Below, piece after piece: positions 34,921-46,716 of a DNA stretch of 64,000 nt (its first letter is position 1; each line of letters begins with the position of its first letter). This DNA comes from Penelope pileata (Eukaryota; Chordata; Aves; Galliformes; Cracidae). The notes beneath the pieces were generated by a model. That model searched no databases and was not told the DNA's origin. It saw nothing but the letters and a program-made list of their open reading frames with translations. The stretch covers positions 1,839,295-1,903,294 of the forward strand of contig WBMW01004965.1 in NCBI GenBank assembly GCA_013396635.1, in the 5' to 3' direction. A program made the position numbers and the translations under genes.

Positions 34921-37900
34921 TCCTAATCCCTCCTCACGCAGAGCTGCCCCTCATTGGTGTGAGTGCTTCATGGGCTGCAGAGTGTGGGTGGTCTGCCCGT
35001 GCGGTGCATCAAGCAGACTGAGACCCCAGCATGCTGTTAGCTGCGGCTCCTGTAAAAGATGCACTGCACATATGGTCGGTGCATGCACACCCTGTTTGTG
35101 TTCATTTATTGATCAGCCTGGGGGGCAGCTACAGTAATTAACTGTAATGAACCCAGCAGACCAGGTCTGTCGGATGCAGCTCTCGCTTATACGAGCCCAC
35201 AGCCAGGGCGGGCTCTGAGCATCTGAGGCAGCACAAGGAGCTCTGGGGTCTGGGGTGGGACAGGGAGGTCACTATGATCCCCTCGAATGTTGGCATCCCA
35301 GGCATTTATCACATCTGTCTCAAGCTGTTGGTTGTCCCAGCATTTTAGTTAATGCTGGGTTTAGTTCAGCTCCTATTAAAACTTGTGAAAAGATTCCCAT
35401 CGGTTTCTGTTGCAACTGGGCTTCCTTGTTTGCCTTTCACTGCCCGAAGAACAGATTGATCACATGGGATTTGCAGTGGAAAACTGATCTGTGCCAAAAA
35501 ACGTAGACAGCTTTGCAGGAGCAGACATTTCAAATTGCTGGGCTGCAAACTACTTGGAGCAACTTGTAAAGCTATCTGAAATAGAAATATTTTTCTCACT
35601 TTTTTTTTTTAAAGTTAATCTGTACATGAAAACAATCTCCTGGTGTTAAAAGGAGATATATGTGGGCTCAGGTTTCACAGTGGGTTTAAGGCTATCAAAG
35701 TGAGGCTCCTGGTGAAGGGAAGTTCTGTGTCCTGTTCTGTACAGGCTCTGGCTCTCATGCCTTGTGTCTGCTGTTCTCAGGTGGACACTGACCCTCAGCA
35801 GCTGTGATGGTTTTCCTGTGTGTGTGAGTGCGGAAGACCTTTCCAGAGCAAAGCAACTTAGATGTGTTAGCTTATGTTGGCATATCTGCCACGTGAAGAC
35901 ACTGCATATAAAGTGAGTTTCCTGAGGAGCAGCAAAGCAGTGAGCTTCAGACTGCTGATGGTGCTCACTGCAGCTGGTCCTGGAAGCAGACATGGCAGCA
36001 GAAGCGCTCAGGGCCAGGCAGGGCTGAGCTCGCCTGCCCGCTGGCTCCTTGGTGCTCAGGTCCTGCCACGAGGCCTGCAGTGGCAAAGGGTAGGGTGAAG
36101 AAGGGAAGTGAAACACGAAGAAGCTGAGGGAGTATTTTAAGTGAGTGCAAGAAGCTACAACCAGAGCTGAGCCAGTGGCCTGCTCTGATCCCTGCTTCCA
36201 GGATACGGCTTCTTTCAGTTCCTCCTGGACCCCTGAGAACGAGGAAGGCCCCACATGGCTGTGCTGGGCCTCATGGCCACCACGAGCCACAGCTTGGCCC
36301 TGAGCTGGTAAAACATCGCCCACTGCACAGACATTCCCTGCTCTGTAGGAAGCAGAAGTATTTCCAAATCAAAGGAAGGTCATCACAGCAGCAGGAGGCA
36401 ACGAGAGGACCGCGTGTCAGAGCCGGGCCCTCATTTCCCATCACCTCGCAGGCTGCGTGGGTGTCAGCGTCGGTTCATTTCTTAGACTGCGCTGAAGGTC
36501 ATCTGAACTTTAATGATTCATCTCATGTGTTTTTCAATCCTGCTAGTGAACAAAGCCCTGCAGTGATGTTTCAGGGAAATTCAGGCTGTGGTGCTGGGCA
36601 CAGTGTGACCATGACTTTGGTCTTCCCTGATGTAGAACAAGCCGAAGGGTGCAGGCCTTCCCTGTGATGTGTCTGATGGAAAGCTACATAAGGGCTGGGC
36701 ATTTTGTTTGTTCCAAGAGTTTGAGCAAGAGAAGCATCATTTGGTTCCCCTGCTGTAAAACTTTTTGGATTAAACCCTTATGGGTGGAGCTAGATTCCAC
36801 AATACCTAAAATAGGTCAGAGCCTGTTTTAAATCTTCAGATGTCCCTGCGGAGGTGGGGTGTGGAGTAGCCCTGGGAACAGAGACAGAATTTAGGGGTAT
36901 CATCTCTCTAAACAGACGTCCAGCTTGCTTTAAAGTATTCCCCTAGCATTTACAGGAGGACTTTTCCCCCTTTTTTATTTATTTATTGCCTGCCTAATGG
37001 TTTCAGCCTTATCACGAAGTGCGATAGCAGGATATCACTGAAGTATAGCTTGCAGACTGCTACTGCAGTCTCAAGTAAGTAGTAAATAGCCCATTCAGAA
37101 AAAATAAATGCATCTTTTATCAGTGTGTCCATGGCACCCGTATGTCCAACTTGGGATTGATCGCTCATGCAGAAAAGCTAATAATGCTAAGTACTCTGCT
37201 TTCAGACCCTGTAGGAAGAGATAGGGCTGGTGACCTCTGTTTGCCCCACAAACCTGGCACTGCGCTGCTTCATCCACTGCCAAAGTTTGTTTGTTTTAAG
37301 AAGGCAGTAGATATGGAGAGCAAGAGATAAGGAAGAGAGCGGGATAGAGAGTTTTAGGCTTGATTAAGAGAACTACAAAGGTGAGGACATCTAGCCTTCG
37401 CTTACTAAATTGTGCCCAGGCCAGGTGTAATTCCTCTTCAGGACTCCTGTGCCAGACCTGAAGAAGGTAACAAACACTTCTAGCCTGGAGAAGAGGCAAA
37501 GAAAACCAAAAAATCCCTTTGCATTGGGTTTCCAAACACACATTTGATGGTGCAAAGAACAATATAAAAAAAAAAAAAAAGATGAGAACCATCTATGGTG
37601 TCTTACCCCTCCTCTTTTGAAGAGAAGCTGTTTCCACTGAATATAGGAATGAATGGTTATATAAACCCTACCTAGGTTTCATTTCTTGAGTTTAACAGAG
37701 AGGGAGCAGTTTAAACTTCCAGACTCTTGCTGTTTGTAACAAAGGGTTGAGGTTCATTGGTGGTTTCTGGTCCACTGTTATTCAGAGGATATTCATGGTT
37801 CTGGGCTGCCCAGGTTCCTCTGGTGTTTCTTTGTCAAGCAGTTCATTCAAATGGAGGTTTTAGGTTTGGGTATTTTTGGAGCTCTGAAGTGACATGTGAA

Positions 37901-39420
37901 TCAGGCGGAATTTTATGCTGCAGTGTTTAAAGAAAAAAATGAAACTCCACTCTCAGCATTGCTAGAAATTACAGCAAATGATATACCTGTATCAGCAGTT
38001 TATTTGACAACATAACTGTAGATTGACAACAACTATTTGAAAGAAAAAGAAAAAGAAGAAAGGAAGAGAAGACATTTTGATTATATGTTAGCGTCTTCAA
38101 GAATTAGAAAGGAAAAAGAAAAAGCTAAGAAATCAGTCACAGCCTCAATCTCTAAAAATGTTCTGTAGTAGCAAAGGGCTAAAATCTTCCCTTAAGATAT
38201 CCAAAAACCAAGAACTCATTTTCTTTTTTCTAACTTGGTCCCAGTGCTGAGAATAGGACAGTTCAGAGCGATGGTTTCTTCCTAGCTCCACAAAGAACCA
38301 GGTGCCATGGGAGGAGGCACAAAGGCACAAGGCTTGTGCTGAAGAAGAGCATAAGTGCTGCCAGTGGCTGTATTAATCTCTCTAGGATTTTACAATGTGT
38401 AGAATAGCTCTCAGGAATAATTGAGTTTATTAATAAATGACCAGTCTCTTGACTTTGCTGTGTGCTGTCAAACAGTAGGGAAGATTAAAATAAACATTGC
38501 CCATTCTGAATTTTAAACACAATGAAAGAGAATTACAAGGTGTTGGCCAGCTCTTTCTGCAGGCTTGAGGAAGGGAAAAGCAATGTGAACCTCTAGGAAC
38601 TGTAATGGATGTTGCTCGACAGTGGGTTTGTGATGGAAAAAGCTGTGTATTTTAGCTATTGCTTCAGTGGACTGGAGCTCTGGAGACCTCCCAGAACAGG
38701 CACAAAGCCTCCCAGTGCCTGGCTGCCATGGACCGCTCTATCCCAGCAGCCATGTATAACCCTGAAATCCTAGTTTAATCCCATAAGGGTGAGAATAGGG
38801 CATTTTCCAAGTGATCCATTCTGGAAAGCTTTTTGCCTGTGAATTATACGGAGGCAGAGGTTTGTAATAGTTTTCCACCTAAATATTTCTGTTGGATTCA
38901 TGAAGCTAGTATCTGCTTAAAATGTCCTTCTAAAACTGTCTGCAGACTTCCCCATTACAATTGATCCCAAATTTGAGTTTCATTCATTGTAACAGGTGCC
39001 GTAGGAAACCTGTACACCTTCATAAACGCAAATACCAGGCAGCAGCTAAGCCAGCAAAGACGTTACTATGAAGGGCAGCATTTTAAGGCATTTGGACTCC
39101 TTTTTGGCTGAATATTTTCTATTATAATAACACAGTGTTTCCCTTATTATTTTTGGCTTGATTTTTCTGTGGGCTAAATTGCCTAGATGTACCAAGAATC
39201 TGGCCTTCTTATGAAAAACAAAGCTAAGGTTTAGTGCAAAGATTTATCTACATGAGCTAGGGAAAAATTCCCTTCTTTATGATGGGTGCAGCCCTTTAAA
39301 GACTCTGAAAGGAAACCAAATATCTTTAATTCCCAGGAGGTATCTCAGAGGATCAGAGCTAAACTGTTACTCTCTGAACTGTCAGATACCGAGACCTCTG
39401 CGTGACCCTTTGTGTTTCAG
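34921..39420. other. no gene recognised
   Basis: Unique DNA. The 225-codon minus-strand frame at 35646-36323 has no recognisable domain, low-complexity composition and no splice support. Fifteen As lie at 37566-37580. A purine-rich patch lies at 38040-38130. Confidence 0.45.
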
Positions 39421-39468
39421 CATCTAGAGGCTGTGGATTCTCCAGAAGAACCTATTTCCCTGATAACG
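39421..39468 (+). other. exon-like segment (48 bp, phase 0-0)
   Basis: The acceptor CCCTTTGTGTTTCAG ends at 39420 and the donor ACG|GTGAGC starts at 39469. The 48 bases between them are exactly 16 codons, open in phase 0, reading HLEAVDSPEEPISLIT: acidic, proline-containing and plausible as a small internal or alternative exon. The frame stays open into the flanks (39412-39648), so openness alone proves little. Homology is not recognised. The next exon-like segment on the strand, 46651-46716, is also phase 0-0. Confidence 0.25.
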
Positions 39469-39649
39469 GTGAGCCCTTGTTCAGCCCCTGGTTATAGAAG
39501 CTTAAATAAACCACATAAGGTCAGCTGCTGCTTAAATCCTTGCTACCAAGTCTGTAGATATTTTTGCTTTGTTTCTAAGCAAGCTGAGAGTCCTGGTGCC
39601 AAAGGGCAACATGTAAATTGTGCTGTTATTCTCCAGCATGCGGGGTAAT

Positions 39650-39920
39650 AAATGGTGCTGTCAATTGTTTTCACTCAAGTGACAGATTTATTCTCTTCAG
39701 AATGAATAACCAGGAATGGCTATTATTGCGAAAAAATTCACTCTGTATCATCTTATGCCCGTTTAACAAATAACGCTGAAGTCTAATTGCCTTACTCCAT
39801 GGCCAAGCATCTATGACTTAATGGTTTTTTTATTGAAGACATGTAATTTACCATTGCTTTTGATGTGCCATCAGATCAAATGTCTCCGTGAATCACATTT
39901 GTAATCTAGCACCATTTGTC
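39650..39920. promoter_or_regulatory. candidate conserved noncoding element
   Basis: AT-rich, CpG-poor, repeat-free block directly downstream of the exon-like segment. It has many homeodomain-like and octamer-like words (TCTAATTGCC, ACATGTAATTTACC). Texture only. Confidence 0.22.
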
Positions 39921-40492
39921 CCAAAGGGAATACTCGTCCCTTTGTTTGCCAGGGATCTGGCTAAAAGCAGTCTTTTCTAGCATGAGCTGCTAAGCTTCTG
40001 TTTCCCAGTTTCTAGACTGACATTCCAGCTCCTGGCAGATGCACTGAAGTTTAGTAAATTGGTTGCATGCAGATTTGAGTGCGCAATATTTGATAGCGCT
40101 ATCAAGGAGTGGCTTCAGATCTCACGAGCAGTCTTCCCAGAGAAAACCTGGCGTTAGCCTGGAAATTGGATCCTCAGCTCTGCCCAAATGCCCCTGGACT
40201 CTGACTGCAGCTCTCCCTCACAGCACCTTATCTTCCCACTTAAAATTGCTGCAGCTGGCTAACAAGTGGCCTCAGGATAAAAACCTTATCACTTGTTTCA
40301 GATTCTGTGATTCAGCAAAGCCCTTTTTTTCTGTAAGCCTGTGCTCCGTTTTTCCAATCAATGCTGCAATCTTTTTAATGTTTTAGTAAACTGTGAGTTG
40401 AGAAAATAGCATCTAAAACTGAAAAGCTTACACAAAGCTTTTGCTCCAGCAATGTAATTTAGAGCTGATTGCAGACAAGTGTTGTCCAAGTT
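39921..40492. other. no gene recognised
   Basis: Unique DNA with a 107-codon unfamiliar frame (40063-40386 plus). A short palindrome CAAAGGGA/TCCCTTTG spans about 39922-39944. Confidence 0.5.
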
Positions 40493-40816
40493 GCCTACAG
40501 GAAAGCTGGGGAGGGGCTTTTTACAAGGATAGATAATGACAGGACAAGGGGTAATGGTTATAAACTGGAAGAGGGTAGATTTAGGCTGGATATAAGGAAG
40601 AAATTCTTCACAGTGAGGGTGGTGAGACACTGGAACAGGTTGCCCAGGGAAGTCGTTGATGCCCCCTCCCTGGAAGTATTCAAAGCCAGGCTGGATGGGG
40701 CTTTGGGCAACCTGGTCTAGTGGGAGCTGTCCTTGCCCATGGCAGGGGGGTTGGAACAAGATGATCTCTAAGGTCCCTTCCAACCTGAACCATTCTATGA
40801 TTCTATGATTCTATGA
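40493..40816 (+). mobile_element. CR1 LINE 3' fragment, sense, well preserved
   Basis: A 324-bp 5'-truncated CR1. It carries the end of ORF2, in frame through a TAG at 40718-40720, and a 3' UTR of about 95 bases ending in three ATTCTATG octamers (40792-40815). The decoded C terminus includes RTRGNGYKLEEGRFRLDIRK and HWNRLPREVV, the conserved tail of the CR1 ORF2 endonuclease/reverse-transcriptase protein. Few differences from the consensus as I know it mark it as the youngest repeat here. The reverse transcriptase domain itself is missing, so the copy is dead. CR1 makes no clear target-site duplication, and none is seen. Confidence 0.96.
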
Positions 40817-43440
40817 AGTTAAGCCTGCTTTCCTTTTAAAAAAATTCAGCTTCCATGTGCCAAAAAGAAGGTGATGGAGAACACAGCTACTTCTATCTGC
40901 AACAAAGTTCTTGCTTGCTTGTAGCTACTGTAATCTGTTGTGGCTGAGAGTGCAGGGAAGTGGTCACAGGAGGTCATTGGAGACTGTCACAGATGTGAGC
41001 AGAGGTGGCACTGACAGCCTGGGGGCACTTGGCACCACCCGAGGCAGTGTTACAAGCTTCACATCTGCTATCAAGATTTTTGGGGAACATGCAAGTCCTG
41101 CTCTGGTGTAATGGTCTCAATTAGACATGCAGGGCTTTAATTTCAAGTTGTTCCAAATGTCGATGCATTGAGCTCTCTTTAAGTTAAAGATGCCTTAGCT
41201 GGCGTAGCTTATTTGTTGTCCTTAGTTGTATTTTTACAACAGCATCAAACTGCATTAGTCATCCTGGTGCAGTTACAACAGTATGATTTTTCTGTGGAGA
41301 GAAATTTTTAGCAAATGCTTACCGCCAGGGCTTGTATTTGCATTTCTTTATTACAATGATGCTTCAGTAATGGGCTTTCTCAAGTAGGAAAAGCAAAGGT
41401 CGGGTTTGCCACTAGATGAGGGATTAAAAGGGGGAAATAAAAATGGGGGATACAAGTAGGATAGGCACTGTGACTTGCATGACAGTCATCCAGAAGTCAG
41501 CGGAAGCACAGAGGGCTGTCAGTGCCACATGTCCCAGAGCTGCTGCCCCACTGCCATCCTCAGCTGGGGGACATCTGCAGCCCCACCGGTGGGAGTGCAG
41601 ACCCTGACCTGTCGGAGGAAGCATTTCTGAGGATGCTGAGGGTCCTCAGCAAGCTGTTGTTTTTCAGCTAAAGCAATTTGCTAGCAAACCCCAGGCACCA
41701 ATTGTTTTGTTCTGTTAAAACAAATCTCCAGGAAATTCAGCTACAAACTTTTCCTATCACTCGGCTCTTATCTTGCTCTATTGCAATAACTATTTGATGA
41801 CCTCAGCGGGGGCCTTGAATCCAGTAATCAGTTCTTCAAGTGTGCAACAAAACCTCTTTTTTTCCTAAACAACCACAAGTAACAAGAGTTTGACCTTTTA
41901 TCTGTTTTGACAAGCTGAGGACCTTGCCCTCCTCCTCTGCATGCTGATGTGCTCTGAGGATTGGATTGGAGGATGTGGTTTGGCTCTCCAGACTCCTGCC
42001 TTGGCTGGGAGATGTCTCGTAACTGCCTGGCAAAGCGAAGGGGGGAACTATATCTGTGGCCTGTAAGGTGATAGGGGTTAGTTTAACCTGGGCTGCCACG
42101 AGGGAGTTCAGCTGGTTGTTTTGTGTAGGTAATTTTTAGCTCCTGCTTAGCCTGGGTGAGGAGAGTAATTGATCAGAGCAATTCCCTTGAGGAGATGGCC
42201 TGATATTTCAGCACCGAGGATGCTGATACTGTTGCCCAGCTGTAAGCCTCTGGTGTGGAAGGGGTTAAAGTGCAGCTGGTGGCAATGCAAACTGAGGGGC
42301 TGCAAAGTGTGTGTCTGAGCACCGGGGCTGTGCTTATCTTTACAGTGAAATATTATCCCTTCATGGTTAACAACCAGCAGCAAACTTGCTCATTGCGGGA
42401 GCAGTTTGGCGTAATTAGCCGGTTAAAGGAGTCTGCCTATTGATTAACTGAACTAAGTGACCCATAATTAACAGCACAACTGTGGAACTAATCTATTTGG
42501 TGATGCTTTCCTTCCCTCTTAAAGATGTGGAACCTGCAGGTCTGTTCCATCTTTGGGGATGGGTTGGTGAGGAGTGTGCATCGCCTGGTGGTTGAGTTAG
42601 CTCGGACCCAGGTGTCCAGTGGAAGCCCCACTGGGAGTGCTGCTTTCACCACTTGGACACAGCGGTACCTGCTGGCTGCGGGCTGCTCCTGTCCTTTCTG
42701 GGGTTGCACGGGAACACCTGCTCCTGGTCACCTCTGCCTTTCTGGGGGGAGTCAGCTTCGGCCCTACTGATGGGCTTCTGTGCACCGTGGGCTATGAGGA
42801 GACCCAGGCAGAACTCAGGCCCTGGTGAATGAGAGACAAAGCTGGAGCTGAAGCTGTGCGGGTTTTTGTTCGGTTAGCACACACAGTTAGTGCCTTGCTG
42901 TAGGTTTGATTTGTCTGGCACGATGCACGGTCTCTATGAAACATCCAAGCTGGAGCTTAACCTGAATAGTTTAGAGAAGCTCATTTTGATGTGAATATTT
43001 TTGCATCTCTCATTGCTCTCTCTGCAAAATGCTGCTTTCTTCTCACTCTTTATTTTTTAGATGTCCTATGAAAAATGATGCCAAAGTTCACTGCTTTGCT
43101 CTCCCTTTGCTATAAGAACTGAAAGCACAAATTTCCACTGTTGGTGGTGGGCCCACCCACCCCTTTTGCATTGGCTGTGCCACTGCTGCAGGGGGCTGTT
43201 ACTGATAAAGCAAAGTTACAGTTTCAAGTAGTCAGAAAGAAAACAATGACTGTTTTTTGTAACTCAACTCTTATCTGCCTCCTTTTTCCCAAACAATCCC
43301 CCCAGAAAAGCAGAAGTAGGACTCTGACCAGATGGGCTCTCAGGGACTTGAGCTTACAGTTAAACGAGTTCTTAAGCATGAGTTTTTCCATTTTGGGGCC
43401 CACTGAAAAAATGAGAAATACTTCACTTTGCTGGGTGCTA
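40817..43440. other. no gene recognised
   Basis: Unique DNA. A conserved-looking AT-rich patch lies at about 42390-42500 (TAATTAGCCGGTTAA, CATAATTAACA). The 153-codon frame that begins at 43141 is unfamiliar and runs into the SINE-like segment. Confidence 0.45.
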
Positions 43441-43500
43441 GAACAGACCCCAGGTCTCCTGGGACTGCGATCTCAGTGTGAAGGAGCTGCTCTATCCAGG
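43441..43500 (-). repeat. possible tRNA-derived SINE/MIR fragment, antisense
   Basis: The phrase 'gaacagaccccaggtctcct' with 'gctgctctatccagg' resembles the reverse complement of amniote MIR 5' regions, 'gaacccaggtctcct...gtgctctatccac'. It is short and diverged. Confidence 0.3.
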
Positions 43501-44409
43501 GATGCTCTCCAGGAGCACTGGCACCTGGCTTTGGCAGCTCTGCACCCCACAGGAGAGCTGGGAGACATAGAGCTGCCTCCTGCCCACCAGAGGCTCTGGT
43601 GAATGCTGGGGGAAGGAGGCTCCTTTTTGTGGGAGCTTCATGCTCTTCCCTTTGTCTCCATCTTGCTCTGAGCCTTCAGGCTTCTGTGTCTAAATTGCCT
43701 CCTGCTTGGATGGAGAAAAATGTTATAAGGGAGCTTGGTTGAAAATAAACCTCCATATCTTCCTTTTAAAATTGCTTTTATCCGCTTTTATCCCATTCTG
43801 TCTCTTCATTTCTGCCATGAAGCAGTATTTAGGTACCCCCCATTAACAGCTGAACACCCTCCTGCAGCATCTGAGCAGCAGAGGTGAGTCCTGCCAGCAC
43901 CTGACCTGGGAGCGGCTCTGCTGATGGTGGTGGAAGCAGGAGGCAGAGGGCTCTTTTCCCTCCCCAGCCACTGGCAGCTGCTGTGCCATTCCCATCACCT
44001 CGCAGCTGGAAACCCCACGGGCAGCTCACGTGTTGGTCCAGCTGTGAGCCTGCTAAGAGGCAGTGAATTAGCTCCCGGCAAAGATGCAAGAGAGTTCAGC
44101 GTTGCGTGAAATCCCGCAGGAGCTCTCGTGGGCTTCCCTTGTCTGACAGCAGGACCGGCCCTGGGAAGGCAGGGATGAACGATGAGCCTGCTGCTGCCAG
44201 CAGGGATCCAGGTGGGATCTTACCAGAAAGAGGTGTCTCCTCCTGCTTTGGTGCTTCTTGCTGTATCTGTGGTGCTTTCTGAAAGTTCACATTTGCTCAG
44301 GATGGAGTAGGGACCTTGCCTTGGTGGACAGACAGCAGGTGACTGTTTGCTTTCTGTAGTTTGTAGAGCCCCCAGCAAACCTTGAGCTGGAGATGTGTCA
44401 TTCTTTTTC
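43501..44409. other. no gene recognised
   Basis: Unique DNA. A strong donor GAG|GTGAGT at about 43885 follows an acceptor-like CCCTCCTGCAG after only about 16 bases, too short to call. Confidence 0.45.
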
Positions 44410-44640
44410 ACTACATATCTAATTTTGTTATTAAAGAGATTACGACTGTATCAGCAGACATTCCCTAGCAGATCACTTTGTATTTCATGTATCGCCATGC
44501 AGCATGCAGATACTCTTAAGAGTGCCTTGGTTGCCTAACAGAGCTTTAATAGCTATAACAAGGCAATTAGTGCATCGTTCCACTTGAACTTTAACGCAGT
44601 AATTGGCAGTAAGTAATCCCACTCTGCTGCTATGCACAAC
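44410..44640. promoter_or_regulatory. candidate conserved noncoding element
   Basis: AT-rich, repeat-free block with TAATTTTGTTATTAAAG, ATGTATCGCCATG, CAATTAGTGCATCG and CAGTAATTGGCAG words, i.e. repeated homeodomain and octamer-like cores at spacing typical of enhancers. One of the three most convincing conserved-looking blocks here. Not tested by alignment. Confidence 0.26.
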
Positions 44641-46065
44641 CCATGTTGTGAACAAATATCAGAGCAGCCCTATTTATGAAAGGGATGGGGGGGAGGTCAC
44701 AGCTGCTGCCGATGGGGTGGGCTTGGGGTGGGTGTCACCTGATGATGAGCACACCGAGGGCACCAGAGCTGCCCTGTAGGCACTGGGCCCTCTGGCTGGA
44801 GGTGGCACCCACCCTGCTGTGTACTTACGGGTGGTTCAGCCCGGATGCTCTGTGCCTCCTGGCAGGCAGCCACACTGCTAACGGGGCTCTGTGCCCCAGG
44901 GGAAGGGATGTGTTTATCCCCAAGGCTGATGAGCACAGAAGAGATTCTACTTTCATGCTCCCTGCCCAGCGCACCCTGGGTCAGGGGGAGGCGTTGGTTT
45001 CCCATGATGGCTTCTCCTGTCCCAGGAGCTGAGTGGAGCTGCGCTGCCTGTGCAGGTCCCTGGCTCTGCAGGAACTGCTGTGTGCTCAGAGAGCCCCTCC
45101 AGACTGCCCAGCCATGGCCACGTGCTCTGAGGAGCAAAAGGAAGGGGAGGGAGGAAATGTTCTAACCCATGTCTTGCTGTAATCATGTTCTTCTCCTGTG
45201 CTTCTGAGTAACTGAAATGCAGGCTGTTGGGGCTTGTGTGCTGGTGACTGTGTGTTCAACCCTGCAAAATGTGTAGGTATGAAGGACTGCTTACCTTGGG
45301 GAGTTTGTGATCTGGAGAAAACAGGAAATGATATTTTGGGCAGTACTACAGCAGATGGCTATTTTTTTTTATTGTTACTTTTCATGACCCCATGCTTTTG
45401 AGAGCAGAATCGGTTGCAGTATTGTCCAGGACCAGATGCATAATTAATGATTTATCCTATTTGTGTGGATTTTTATGATGTGGGCATAGTACAAATGTTT
45501 CCAACCAAGGAGCGTTTGGGATACATTTCCCAAACTCCTGAGGCAATGCTCATGTGCTGGCTGTGCCAGCAGCACACGTGGCCCCGTGTTGGCCAGGGCT
45601 GTGCTGTGTGAGCTGTGCAACTCAGAGCAGCCCCGGGGACTGATTTAATAAATATCTCCTGGGCAAAGGGTCTCAGGAAAGCTCTGCGAGGTGGCGGGGC
45701 TGGGGGCGAACATCAGGTGTACTGCGGGGAGAGGGAATAGGAAGGGAAATGTGTCCAGAGCTCTGGGTGCTGCTCTCCTTCAAACCAAATTCCTCCGGCA
45801 GCTGGATCCTCCACTGCTCCTGTTCATAAAAAGCAAATGACTTCTCAGATTTATTAGTTACCTCCAGGTGCAATTTATCAATTCCAGGCTGGGCTCTGCC
45901 CAGGCAGCTGGGGAGAGGCTTGTGTCTTTGATTAATGTGCTATCCCACACAATGGTGGCAGATTTCTTACCAGGATTTAATTCTAACAGATTCTTAAAAA
46001 TAACAAGAAGCATATTCAGCAAGCTGCTTAAGAGGATGCAGAGCTGAAGCACAGTTCATTCTAGA
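44641..46065. other. no gene recognised
   Basis: GC-richer unique DNA. Overlapping frames on both strands at 44676-45186 (up to 146 codons) shadow one another. A minus-strand donor AAG|GTAAGC lies at about 45290-45297, paired only with a 17-base segment. Confidence 0.45.
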
Positions 46066-46390
46066 AAGCTTTGAAGTATTTGCAGAAGGGACTGAAGAAA
46101 CCTTCATCGGAGCTGGAGAATGGGCAATGGATAAATGGAGAAGGGGGGAAAGGGGAACAGATCCAACAGCTCTTAATGGAAACAGGAGGCCGAGTGTTTC
46201 CCAGACAGAACAGAAGCCGTGGAAGCAAGACCTCAATAAGAATAACCAGAAAGGTTTTGCATACAGAAAGGATTCCTCTAAATGATGTGAATTTTGGTTA
46301 TGAAATCATTGTGAAAGAATGATAGGAGATTCGGAGGAAGAAAATAAGAAAAACTGGGAAAAATTAGAAGCAAAAAAGGAAAAGCCCCCA
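46066..46390 (+). other. purine-rich tract
   Basis: A second A/G-rich asymmetric stretch, ending about 260 bases upstream of the exon-like segment at 46651. No tandem unit. The 83-codon frame inside (46071-46322) is lysine/glutamate-rich as expected from the composition. Confidence 0.35.
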
Positions 46391-46650
46391 AACTTTGGGC
46401 TGTGTATGGCAAAACGCCAGTGCTCGAGTGCAGCCCTTCCTCCTCCCCTGACAGCCTGTCCTCCTCCAACGCGCGGGGCTGCGGCACGAGCGTACCTTTT
46501 TCCATCTTCAGTGTCTTCTCCTTTTAGCCGTGGCCAAAAATGAAAATGTTGTGTGCAGACACTCCCTTTGGAGTCTAAGCCAGGATGAATTTGTGATCCT
46601 TTGGCCCTCTTTCACAGATGGAATTATACTCATTTGTCCCTCCTTTTCAG

Positions 46651-46716
46651 CTCTACCGAAGCAGCTTTCCAATGGCTCAGTTTCAGCGCAGAAAAGCAGT
46701 GCAGCCCCATGCTGAG
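46651..46716 (+). other. exon-like segment (66 bp, phase 0-0)
   Basis: A strong pyrimidine tract (TTTGTCCCTCCTTTTCAG, ending 46650) and a consensus-like donor (GCTGAG|GTGAGG, 46717) bound exactly 22 codons open in phase 0. The translation begins LYRSSFPMAQFQRRKAVQ and is basic. This has the best acceptor of the exon-like segments. Spliced to the 48-bp segment at 39421 the frame would be kept. No homology is recognised and the frame continues open on both sides, so a chance origin remains likely. Confidence 0.25.

Noticed and set aside
35646..36323. 225-codon minus-strand open frame
   Set aside because: Unfamiliar, serine/histidine-rich low-information translation, no splice or start context.
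43869..43884. 16-bp segment between CCTCCTGCAG and GAG|GTGAGT
   Set aside because: Splice signals look good, but the enclosed segment is too small to support a call.
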